Source: a virus
IMG/VR virus record: IMGVR_UViG_3300035725_000002
Span: 1-60,894 of that record
Reading direction: 5' to 3' (one strand)
DNA: 60,894 nt
Part shown: in pieces, positions 49,695-56,769 of the stretch
Position numbering within the stretch: the stretch's first letter is position 1
Layout of the letters: every line of letters begins with the position of its first letter
The notes under the pieces: model-generated
The model's database searches: none
Told to the model about the DNA's origin: nothing
What the model saw: the letters and a program-made list of their open reading frames with translations, nothing else
Program-made: the position numbers and the translations under genes

Positions 49695-50029
49695 TGCTTC
49701 TGATCCTTCCCGTTGCTCATTGCGCCAGCGACGGTGTTAGCCAGCCGGTTTGATTGCTCAAGCATGATGGTATAGAGCTTCAGCTTAGGCTGATCAGCTT
49801 CGCTCACTGGCCCGCACATCGCTTGCACGTTTGGCGTTAGTGTGCCTCTGGTGCCAAGCGGCCCGTACATTGACGCTTTCCAATTGGTATAGGTGCCATC
49901 GCCGTGATCTTCAAGAAACAAGATCTGATCGTGCTGGTCACTCTTCACTATGCACCAGGTGCGATCAAGCCACGGCTTATCTTGTGGATCTTGTCCGGTG
50001 ATATCTTCGCTGGTTAGCTTCTCAGTCAT
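49691..50029 (-). CDS. Hypothetical protein
   Basis: 112 aa. LDRTWCIVKSDQHDQILFLEDHGDGTYTNW-type beta core (first 60 residues) and helix. No recognised family. Confidence 0.5.
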   Translation of the reverse strand: MTEKLTSEDITGQDPQDKPWLDRTWCIVKSDQHDQILFLEDHGDGTYTNWKASMYGPLGTRGTLTPNVQAMCGPVSEADQPKLKLYTIMLEQSNRLANTVAGAMSNGKDQKQ

Positions 50030-50396
50030 TGTACACCTCTTCTATGATCTGACAGGTGGTCACATCGTAAATAAAGATCCAGCCGATCTGATTGCTCATC
50101 CATTTAGTACGATCACGCTTCAATGTCCGGCCACGTTCGCGCGCCTGGTGTAAGCTTGACTGATACAAACCAGGATAGAAACCAACTTCGGCACCGTGGG
50201 GATCATAGTCGCATTCAGCGATCACGCTGTAGCCTGTCTCACCGGCTAGGTGGCGCTGTTGTACCATGCGCGCAGACTTTTCGATCAGTTGGCGGTTTGC
50301 CCTGATTGAGTTTCGATTGAGTATAGCGCAAAGCTCACAGGCTGCACCTAACTCATGATCGAGATCCGGTCTGTCTGATCCGTGTGTGATCTTCAT
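50022..50396 (-). CDS. Hypothetical protein
   Basis: 124 aa, alpha/beta, with basic middle (RERGRTLKRDRTKW). Unknown function. Next to the ComM-like gene. Confidence 0.5.
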   Translation of the reverse strand: MKITHGSDRPDLDHELGAACELCAILNRNSIRANRQLIEKSARMVQQRHLAGETGYSVIAECDYDPHGAEVGFYPGLYQSSLHQARERGRTLKRDRTKWMSNQIGWIFIYDVTTCQIIEEVYND

Positions 50397-50398
50397 TG

Positions 50399-51154
50399 TT
50401 ACACCTCAAACTGTTTCAGCGTTACCTGATACATAATTGCTTCGGCTAGATGCTGCACGCGACACGCAAGCGATCCGTCAAGATCCGCGATAGTCCGCGC
50501 GACACGTTTGATCGCTTCCACCTGATCAACGGTGAAACCGTTACGCGTGATCGCGTGCCGCATCAACTGATCACTGTCTTGATCAAGTATGGCGTCACGA
50601 TTCATACAAGTGTGATCGGCGAAGTCACGCGCACGCTGAGCACGCACCAGCACATCGGCCAATGGTTCGCGGTCTGAATGATTGCCGGTGAGATCCTGAG
50701 CACGCGGTGACGGTACGTCTAGGATGATCTCAGAATGGATCGCCTTGCGATAATCTTTCTTCTGACGGTGCCGCAGCATCGCACCAGGTGAGCACACACA
50801 TTCGCGCATCGGATTATTCCACCAGCCGCAGGGACACGGCTTAACAAACGCCAGCCGGTCAAACATGATCGCGCGGATGTCGTTCTCACCGTTCTCTGGA
50901 TGGCCGATCACCGTGACAGTATAGCCACCTGTGATTGCGATCTCTAGTCCGCGTTTGATTGACGGTGCAAAGATCCGCAACCAGGCGTCAGCATCCGGTG
51001 CTTTTGGCGTGAGCGCTTCGCGTAGCTCTTCAATGTCATAGAGTGACACCAGGTAACAATCCGTTGCGCCGTTAGTGCGCGGATCATCGTGTAGCACCGC
51101 GTTTGTAATAAGGATCGATGCAAGATCCTTGATCGTGTCTGTCTCTTTTCTCAT
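50399..51154 (-). CDS. Degenerate ComM/YifB-like (Mg-chelatase family) protein
   Basis: 251 aa. IKRGLEIAITGGYTVTVIG (66-84) matches the ComM strand before Walker A, but the loop is GHPENGEND (84-92) with Glu90 in place of Lys, and the segment holding Walker B is missing. After the gap the sequence returns to ComM with KPCPCGWWNNP (105-115), ECVCSP, the VPSPRAQDL region and the C-terminal VARTIADL ... HLAEAI (218-239). It is therefore an internally shortened, probably ATPase-dead ComM. ComM is a branch-migration helicase of natural transformation; this form may compete with it or bind its DNA targets. It lies 0.9 kb upstream of RuvB in the same operon. Confidence 0.75.
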   Translation of the reverse strand: MRKETDTIKDLASILITNAVLHDDPRTNGATDCYLVSLYDIEELREALTPKAPDADAWLRIFAPSIKRGLEIAITGGYTVTVIGHPENGENDIRAIMFDRLAFVKPCPCGWWNNPMRECVCSPGAMLRHRQKKDYRKAIHSEIILDVPSPRAQDLTGNHSDREPLADVLVRAQRARDFADHTCMNRDAILDQDSDQLMRHAITRNGFTVDQVEAIKRVARTIADLDGSLACRVQHLAEAIMYQVTLKQFEV

Positions 51155-51375
51155 GATGCGTCGTACACTTTCAAACTATCCCAGGATGGAAGATCAAACT
51201 TGCAATCATCCGATAATTCGCGGTTTCGTTCGCGTCTGAATCGGATCTCATAATCAAAGCACGTGTGACAAAGGATCGCGTTACTATCGCCACCGGTAGG
51301 CAGTACGCGCACCTGGCCGTTGAATTGACGGCACTTGTCATTATCACAGTTTGGATTGTTGTACGGATTATTCAT
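51151..51375 (-). CDS. Small zinc-binding protein (phage type)
   Basis: 74 aa. NCDNDKCRQ (residues 9-17) and ILCHTCFDYE (34-43) form a CxxxxC...CxxC zinc ribbon, with the VLPTGGDSNAILCHTCF signature of a recurrent small phage/plasmid protein of unknown role. Confidence 0.65.
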   Translation of the reverse strand: MNNPYNNPNCDNDKCRQFNGQVRVLPTGGDSNAILCHTCFDYEIRFRRERNRELSDDCKFDLPSWDSLKVYDAS

Positions 51376-51596
51376 TAGTAGATCACCTCACCTGTATCTG
51401 TACAGTCACCGGCTACGGTTTCCCACCGGCCCGATGCTGGATCGTAGTTTTCAATCGTCACGCCACCGGCTACACGACACAGCCAGACGCGTTGACGCTC
51501 TGTCTGGATCTTCAAGCTACAGCACTGTCCGGTGCATAGTGTCGGAAGATCTTCTAACGATGATGGCGAGTATATGTTACTGGCTGGTGTATTCAT
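51375..51596 (-). CDS. Small conserved-type phage/plasmid protein
   Basis: 73 aa. LCTGQCCSLKI, RVWLCRVAGGVTIENYD and GRWETV are hallmarks of a small protein seen in phages and plasmids; function unknown. It has its own promoter (51626-51654). Confidence 0.65.
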   Translation of the reverse strand: MNTPASNIYSPSSLEDLPTLCTGQCCSLKIQTERQRVWLCRVAGGVTIENYDPASGRWETVAGDCTDTGEVIY

Positions 51597-51625
51597 TGTT
51601 ACCTCATTAAACTGTCAACGCGGCC

Positions 51626-51654
51626 ATTATTCCATTTTACAGATTATTTTGCAA
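51626..51654 (-). promoter_or_regulatory. Leftward sigma-70-type promoter
   Basis: On the minus strand TTGCAA (51654-51649), 17-base spacer, AATAAT (51631-51626), placed in the 62-base gap before the 73-codon gene. A second TTGACA is 8 bases further down, after the predicted start point. Confidence 0.6.
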
Positions 51655-51658
51655 TCGA

Positions 51659-52102
51659 TCACCAGGCTGGCCGGTCAGGTTCATCGACTAGATAGATCCA
51701 TCCGTTCTGATCTTCGGCGATTACGCACAGCTTATGCTGAGCACAGAGATCGTTTGCTTCATCTGTGGTCAATGCTATGGCGCGCACCGGATGAGGTTTG
51801 CTGAATGCCTGGATCGATAGCGTCATGAATTCATTATTAAGCCTGATCACCGGCTGTTCACTCTCAAGATAGATCTTCGCGGTGTTACGTGAGCATCCGC
51901 GCGTAGTGATGATGCGATCAATATCAGCTTCATTCTGTGCAAGCTTGATCGCTTCATCGCGCGTCAAACCTTTGGCCACCTCTGAGGTGCTGTCCGGTAT
52001 GCCATCGATCCGGCTGGTGACTCTGTGCAAGCGCTGGTGCCTACCATAAGAGTAGACTTCAAATATAGCGGCGCTGTGTTGTCGCCTGGTGATTAGCTTC
52101 AT
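51659..52102 (-). CDS. Hypothetical protein
   Basis: 147 aa. Two beta-type repeats, with DEAIKLAQNEADI and later ADEAN-type helices. Unknown; small accessory gene. Confidence 0.5.
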   Translation of the reverse strand: MKLITRRQHSAAIFEVYSYGRHQRLHRVTSRIDGIPDSTSEVAKGLTRDEAIKLAQNEADIDRIITTRGCSRNTAKIYLESEQPVIRLNNEFMTLSIQAFSKPHPVRAIALTTDEANDLCAQHKLCVIAEDQNGWIYLVDEPDRPAW

Positions 52103-52142
52103 TGATTGATCCTTTATGCGCGGCCACCTGGCCCGCGCTCAT

Positions 52143-52241
52143 TTAGTACAGCTTCAGCCATAGCACACCGGCCACCAGGATCACGAATAACGCGATCACC
52201 GCAAAGCACACCGTGCGGATCGTTGCCTGTGCGCCGTTCAT
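52143..52241 (-). CDS. 32-residue membrane micro-protein
   Basis: ATG at 52241 overlaps the stop of the upstream gene (ATGA). One transmembrane helix (VCFAVIALFVILVAGVLWL, residues 11-29) with an N-terminal Arg and C-terminal Lys. Too short for a family; coupling makes it credible. Confidence 0.5.
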   Translation of the reverse strand: MNGAQATIRTVCFAVIALFVILVAGVLWLKLY

Positions 52242-52645
52242 GCGGCCACCTCAAACGTGCGCACGATCTTAGCTAGATCGTGATAGTTCACCTCTTCGAT
52301 CAGGTTTGCCGCAATGCCGATCAAAAGATCGGTATCAAAGCCTGTCAGCTTAGCAACACCAGCGCTGATCAGGTGCTCATCGCTAACCTGATCGGCGAGA
52401 TCAGGATTCGTGCAATACTTGCGCGAATACTCTCTGATCACGTTGAGCGCACGCTGTGCCTCTGCGATGGCAAGATCCTTTGTCTCACCGTGCGTCTGTG
52501 CGGTGATCTCACCGTCTCTGTTGTTAGATGCTGCGATCAGATGACCTTGACCTAAGACGCTGAAAGCATAATCACATCTAAATTCATTCTGTAAAGCCTG
52601 GCGCATCGCTTCAATCGCTTGCGCCGTGTCTGGTGTTACTTTCAT
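52238..52645 (-). CDS. Hypothetical protein next to the GGDEF gene
   Basis: 135 aa from the ATG overlapping the GGDEF stop. HGETKDLAIAEAQRALNVIREY and DQVSDEHLISAGVAKL helices. Unknown function, but coupling to the GGDEF protein suggests shared expression. Confidence 0.5.
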   Translation of the reverse strand: MKVTPDTAQAIEAMRQALQNEFRCDYAFSVLGQGHLIAASNNRDGEITAQTHGETKDLAIAEAQRALNVIREYSRKYCTNPDLADQVSDEHLISAGVAKLTGFDTDLLIGIAANLIEEVNYHDLAKIVRTFEVAA

Positions 52646-53145
52646 GATTGATCCCCTTTTCTGGTTTGCTTGCGTGCCTGTAACTGAGCGCACGCGGTGC
52701 CGTATGTTGGCCCGTACGTGCCGGTGAGTGTGACGATCAGATGATCGGCCACCTGGTGCCGTATCCGTTCAATCTGTGAGCGTAGCGCGGCCACCTGGTG
52801 CACCGGCACCAGGATCGCAAACTCATCACCACCGATCCGAAAACACCGCGCGCCTAGTCCGAAGCTGGCCGCAACGTCAACGATCCGCCGTGCTAGCGCT
52901 TGCAATAGCTTGTCACCGGCCACCTGGCCGCGAAGCTTGTTAACCTGGCCGAAGTGATCCGCATCGATCACCAGGATCGCCAACTGTGGATCAGCTTCAG
53001 CACCGGCCCGCGCAAGATCAAACGCGCGTCTATTCGCTAAGCCGGTGAGCGCATCTGTATTAGCCTCACGTTCTAATAGCTTGCGCCGTTCTGCTAACTC
53101 TGGTGCGATAGCATCGGCGATCCTGGTTCTAAGTGAATCAAACAT
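52642..53145 (-). CDS. GGDEF-domain protein (putative diguanylate cyclase)
   Basis: 167 aa. A short helix (1-28) leads into NTDALTGLANRRAFD (29-43), IDADHF with metal Asp61, Asn69, GD (77-78), and an intact RIGGDEF (103-109). The I-site RxxD that gives product inhibition is absent. The domain ends early: the AD.ALY helix typical of the C-terminus is missing. If folded as in PleD it would make c-di-GMP from GTP; the shortened end makes activity uncertain. Phage-borne GGDEF proteins are rare, though SXT-type elements carry diguanylate cyclases. Confidence 0.88.
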   Translation of the reverse strand: MFDSLRTRIADAIAPELAERRKLLEREANTDALTGLANRRAFDLARAGAEADPQLAILVIDADHFGQVNKLRGQVAGDKLLQALARRIVDVAASFGLGARCFRIGGDEFAILVPVHQVAALRSQIERIRHQVADHLIVTLTGTYGPTYGTACAQLQARKQTRKGDQS

Positions 53146-53147
53146 GA

Positions 53148-53402
53148 TCAGATTATGCCGGTAAACTCGTTAGGTGATGGATCATCGTAACTTTCCACCT
53201 GATAAATCATGCGGCCAATATCACGGCCCGCGAATACTTGCGCACGCTTCCACGGCCCGAACCTTACCGCGTTCTGTGCGGTGTCAATAGCTATCGCGCG
53301 CTTACACTTACCATCGGCCAGGCACACAAACTCTGTGCTTTCACTCTCAAGCTGGCCGTCAGCCGGTGCCGGTGCCTTAGTTACCATCACAGTGTGATAC
53401 AT
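53148..53402 (-). CDS. Small hypothetical protein
   Basis: 84 aa, 3 bases from the GGDEF start. Pattern LADGKCKRAIAIDTAQNAVRFGPW. Two Cys. Unknown role. Confidence 0.5.
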   Translation of the reverse strand: MYHTVMVTKAPAPADGQLESESTEFVCLADGKCKRAIAIDTAQNAVRFGPWKRAQVFAGRDIGRMIYQVESYDDPSPNEFTGII

Positions 53403-53418
53403 CGCTTCACCTCATCTG

Positions 53419-53823
53419 TTAGTCATCACCGTAAGCGCTAGCGATCTTCTGGCTGCATTGATCGCAATAGAGATCCTGATTCTCATAGTTGATATCCACA
53501 GCTTGAACGCACCAGCCATCACTGTACTGGTGCCGTACTGAATCGCTCACCAGCCGGAAGTTAGAACGCGCGCACGCGAAGTGCAACGCGGCACCGTCAG
53601 ACGTGATCATATACATCGGATAGCCACCTGGCCAGGCATAGTCACCGGCCCGCAGTGTCGCGCGTAACTGTTGCGTGTTAGTAATCTGGCCGAACGTATA
53701 GTTATACACTGGCCGGATCGGTTTACTGGCCCAACTTTCGCGTCTGGTGTCATGTAGCGCACCATCACTAGCCTGAAAAAAGTGTGCTGGTAAAGCTGTC
53801 TGTCTGGTTGCTTGTTCGCTCAT
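53419..53823 (-). CDS. Conserved-type phage/plasmid protein
   Basis: 134 aa. LRATLRAGDYAWPGGYPMYMITSDGAALHF is a widely found signature; the rest includes CDQC near the end. Function not known. Good AGGTGAAACG ribosome site. Confidence 0.6.
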   Translation of the reverse strand: MSEQATRQTALPAHFFQASDGALHDTRRESWASKPIRPVYNYTFGQITNTQQLRATLRAGDYAWPGGYPMYMITSDGAALHFACARSNFRLVSDSVRHQYSDGWCVQAVDINYENQDLYCDQCSQKIASAYGDD

Positions 53824-53832
53824 CGTTTCACC

Positions 53833-54072
53833 TCATCTGAATGTGTTTGTGATCTCTGTTACTGTTGCCTTAGCCTGGATGTCACGAACCACAGACAAGA
53901 TCCAGCGCTTGCTATCATTGATTGACGGTGCCGCGTTGTCAAAGCCGCTTAAGCGATCACCGGTGAGACTATTGATCGCCGATCCGAAAGTGTGATCGCC
54001 TGTTGCATCTGTGAAGCGCACGAATACATGCGGCTTACTGAGATCCGTTAACGGATGATCTAACACTTTCAT
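53833..54072 (-). CDS. Small hypothetical protein
   Basis: 79 aa, alpha/beta, coupled by 4-base overlap to the next upstream gene. Unknown. Confidence 0.5.
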   Translation of the reverse strand: MKVLDHPLTDLSKPHVFVRFTDATGDHTFGSAINSLTGDRLSGFDNAAPSINDSKRWILSVVRDIQAKATVTEITNTFR

Positions 54073-54599
54073 GATCGCACCTCAGACGCTTTTGCTTCAA
54101 TAGCGCTGGCCGCTTGTGCTGGTGTCATAGGGATCGCGTTAGCTTCAGCTTCAGCCAGGTGCGCGCGGAATGCTACAGAGTACCAGTGATCGGCACCGTC
54201 TCTGATCTCACATCCTATCACCTCAGACAATGCCGATCCGAAGAGATCATAAAAGTATTCTTTTACCTGGTTGCGATCTCTACCAGTGATCCTGGTGTCA
54301 TAACCAAACGCCAGGCTAGGTGTGACGATCAATTGATGATCTGTCCATCCGGCATAGCCACCGGATTGATCCATATGATGATAGCTAAACGTAAAGATCA
54401 AGCGATCAGGCTTTGAGCGCTCAAGATCGATCTTTGTTCCGCAGTCAACGCCAGATCCGCTAGGCATGAATTGATCACACAGCTTTTCTAACGTGTCTGT
54501 GTGCCTGGCGAACCATTCCGCGTTGTTACTCTTCTCACAGTTGGCCCGCGCGATCAAAGCGCTAGCGATGTGCTTATATAGTTGATTCTCGTTATTCAT
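54069..54599 (-). CDS. Conserved-type hypothetical protein
   Basis: 176 aa. ANCEKSNNAEWFARHTDTL, MPSGSGVDCGTKIDL and FSYHHMDQSGGYAGWTDHQL make a recognisable pattern found in phages and plasmids. Its His, Asp and Gly-rich motifs suggest an enzyme, but none is assigned. Confidence 0.55.
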   Translation of the reverse strand: MNNENQLYKHIASALIARANCEKSNNAEWFARHTDTLEKLCDQFMPSGSGVDCGTKIDLERSKPDRLIFTFSYHHMDQSGGYAGWTDHQLIVTPSLAFGYDTRITGRDRNQVKEYFYDLFGSALSEVIGCEIRDGADHWYSVAFRAHLAEAEANAIPMTPAQAASAIEAKASEVRS

Positions 54600-54793
54600 T
54601 CCTTCACCTCAAAAGTTAAGCCAGCCGCTAGCCTCAACGCATGATCGTACTGTGCGCCTAAGATCTGATCGGCTGATCGTTCTAAGAATTCAGCACCGGC
54701 CAGGCTTACTGGTACAAAGCCGGTGATCATACAGTCATCATCGATCCGCACGCATAGATCCGGTGTCATCATCTGATCAACGCGTGCGATCAC
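54596..54793 (-). CDS. Small hypothetical protein
   Basis: 65 aa from a GTG at 54793 (ATGs at residues 8-9 are alternatives). Two Cys and an acidic start. Unknown function. Confidence 0.45.
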   Translation of the reverse strand: MIARVDQMMTPDLCVRIDDDCMITGFVPVSLAGAEFLERSADQILGAQYDHALRLAAGLTFEVKE

Positions 54794-55075
54794 ATCGCCG
54801 CGCGGCCAGGTGATCGCACGGTGATCCGGCCTGGTGCGTGCGGCACCTCAGCGCACCGCGCGCCGCTCATCCGATGCGATCACCTGGCCGGTGCGCTGGT
54901 GCGCATCGCGTGCCGGTGAAGCTGGCCAGGTGCGCGCGGTGCGCTGGTGCCTGGCCGGTAACATTCAGCCGGTGAGCGTCACCGGCTGGCCGGTGTGCGC
55001 TCACCTGGCAATAGGCTAGCCGCTTGATCAAGGATCGGTGTCTGTGTGAAAGCTGGTTGATACTCGTAACGAAAA
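54794..55075. other. GC-rich non-coding region with inverted repeats
   Basis: 282 bases without a convincing gene. It contains many CACCTGG/CCAGGTG and CCGG words and the palindromic CACCGGCTGGCCGGTG near 54980. GATC occurs 10 times in 54661-54840, spanning the end of the neighbouring gene and this region. Similar words are in 57590-57790. Looks like a structured spacer or a protein-binding region; no promoter could be fixed. Confidence 0.5.
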
Positions 55076-56155
55076 CTAGAACGCCATTTCTAACACCTTA
55101 CCAGCCGCGCGATCCAGCGCTGTGCGCTGATCCGCAAACGGGATCGTCTGGCTGTGTCTGGTGACACCTTGAACGAATCCCCAAACGGTACGCGGATCAC
55201 CATCCTGGTGCGGTAACACCGCATCATAACTAGCCTCAAGCGCTTTCCGCGATAAGCCTAGCGAACGTTTGCCGAAGAGAAGATCCAAAACTTGATCTTT
55301 AGTCTCACCGATCCGCATGGTCTGCGATGACGCGATCACTGCCTCATCATCACTGGCTGAGCTTTCCGCGTACTTGCGGATCTCAGCCGCGTAACCTGTC
55401 CACCGTTCGCGCGCATCGCCGATGTGACGGATCTTGATCTCCATCACGTTACTTGCGCCCCAGATGATGTGATTGCCGCACATTTCGCGGTAAAGAAATC
55501 GCGTAAGCTTTAGAGCGCTTGCGCCAACTTCTGAATTCTCAACGATGACACCGCGTTGCAATCCGTCAGGATTGCCAGGTTCGCGGATCATCGCTGATCT
55601 GTTGCGAATGAAAGCAAACATATCGTGATCGGAAGCGTAAAGCGCTGGCCGATCATCGATCACGCGGATATCCGGCCTGGCTGGTTCCCAACCATCGGCC
55701 TGTAGCGGGATCATCCGTTCGATCACCTCATGATTCCAGATCCGCGCGTACTTCTCTGAAGTAATCGCGCGAAGCAACAGCGATCCGTTACTGTGGATCA
55801 GAAGCTTAGCGTTGTCCTGATCACCGTTCGCACCGTCAACGCGAGTTTTGATCCCGTGGTTTAGGTTCTGAACGGCCAGTGTTGGCGGAAGCGCTCGCAA
55901 GTAAGCGGCTGGTGCGTTGACGCGCGCGGCCAGTTGGCCGAAAGCGTAATTAGTCAACGCCGCTTGAGATCCAGTCTGTCCAACTAACATAACATCCTGG
56001 CCCACAGCTTCCACGCGAAGCTGGTTATATGGCACCGTTGCGGTGCGTGCCGTGTCGCGGTACGCTTTGCAAGCATCGCGCATCGCTTCTAAGGTGTCGA
56101 ATTTCTCATCATCCGGCCTTGTGGCCCATTGTCTGTGTGCTTTGAATAATTCCAT
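55076..56155 (-). CDS. DUF932 protein
   Basis: 359 aa. Match to the phage/plasmid DUF932 family by overall order: NYAFGQLAARVNAPAAYLRA near 68-87, QDNAKLLIHSNGSLLLRAIT near 111-131, RIGETKDQVLDLLFGKR near 280-296. The family is common in phages and plasmids; its biochemical role is unknown. It starts the leftward block after the 40-codon gene. Confidence 0.8.
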   Translation of the reverse strand: MELFKAHRQWATRPDDEKFDTLEAMRDACKAYRDTARTATVPYNQLRVEAVGQDVMLVGQTGSQAALTNYAFGQLAARVNAPAAYLRALPPTLAVQNLNHGIKTRVDGANGDQDNAKLLIHSNGSLLLRAITSEKYARIWNHEVIERMIPLQADGWEPARPDIRVIDDRPALYASDHDMFAFIRNRSAMIREPGNPDGLQRGVIVENSEVGASALKLTRFLYREMCGNHIIWGASNVMEIKIRHIGDARERWTGYAAEIRKYAESSASDDEAVIASSQTMRIGETKDQVLDLLFGKRSLGLSRKALEASYDAVLPHQDGDPRTVWGFVQGVTRHSQTIPFADQRTALDRAAGKVLEMAF

Positions 56156-56282
56156 GATCTTGATCCTTTTCTGCCATCGTATCCTGGCCAGTTGGCCAGC
56201 ATCGATCAGCTTCTAAAGCTTACGATCAGCACACCGATCCTTGATCTAACGTCTAACCTATTGCGCACCGCTTGATCCCGTT

Positions 56283-56301
56283 TCACTCACCAGGTGAGTG
56301 A
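56283..56301. repeat. Palindrome, CTCACCAGGTGAG copy 1
   Basis: TCACTCACC A GGTGAGTGA: 9-base arms around one centre base. Related sites are at 57426-57438, 57593-57605, 57628-57640 and 57745-57757, all in the control regions of the leftward and rightward operons. Confidence 0.7.
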
Positions 56302-56366
56302 TTGATCGAAAGCCTACGGTGCTGTGTTTCAAAGATCCGAACGTGAGCGTTAAGCGCACGCGGTGA

Positions 56367-56387
56367 GCAATACCGATCCGGTATTGC
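56367..56387 (-). terminator. Hairpin after the 40-codon gene
   Basis: GCAATACCG (56367-56375) and CGGTATTGC (56379-56387) pair over 9 bases with a 3-base loop, 14 bases downstream of the leftward TAA at 56401. No T run follows; it may be an attenuator before the DUF932 gene. Confidence 0.45.
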
Positions 56388-56400
56388 GCGCCGTCTGTGC

Positions 56401-56523
56401 TTAGGCACCGATCAAGCTGTCAACCAGTTGATCGGCTGAATCCTGATCGCTGGTGCGCACCGTGATGATGTGCGCTTCCGGCTGATCGTTTATGTCGAAT
56501 TCGATGATAATTGTTTTGGCCAT
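56401..56523 (-). CDS. 40-residue small protein
   Basis: ATG at 56523 (CAT on the plus strand), preceded by AAAGGGGATC ribosome site, TAA at 56401. MAKTIIIEFDINDQPEAHII followed by a 20-residue acidic tail; a small beta/helix protein. First gene of the leftward block. Unknown function. Confidence 0.6.
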   Translation of the reverse strand: MAKTIIIEFDINDQPEAHIITVRTSDQDSADQLVDSLIGA

Positions 56524-56721
56524 CTGTTTGATCCCCTTTGCGGCACCTGGTGCCTGGTGATGGTATTAGCATACCGCGTGCCGTGATCGCTGTGCTGGTT
56601 TGTTGAGCGTTTGCGTTGACATCGAATGATCGCGCGTGTAACTGTTGCACGCTTCCGCTAACCTTACACTGTAAATACTGCTAACGCAAGCTGTTTTCCA
56701 GAGTTACCAAAAGATCGTTAA

Positions 56722-56745
56722 TGACAATTTTTGTCACTGTTGACA
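56722..56745. promoter_or_regulatory. Divergent control region: TGACAATTTTTGTCA inverted repeat
   Basis: TGACAA-TTT-TTGTCA at 56722-56736 is a perfect inverted repeat and overlaps a TTGACA (56740-56745) rightward -35 candidate before the small terminase. The 246-base gap 56524-56769 separates divergent operons; another rightward TTGACA/TAACTG pair is at 56616-56644. A repressor or host-factor site is likely. Confidence 0.5.
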
Positions 56746-56769
56746 AGCTGTGATACGCTGGCCGCGTAA

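Noticed and set aside
54834-55019. Rightward frame in the 282-base spacer
   Set aside because: Opposite to the neighbouring operon, Arg/Ala/Trp-rich product of GC-rich repeats, no start signal.
56420-56650. 76-codon leftward frame
   Set aside because: The 40-codon gene at 56401-56523 in another frame has a clear ribosome site and better composition.
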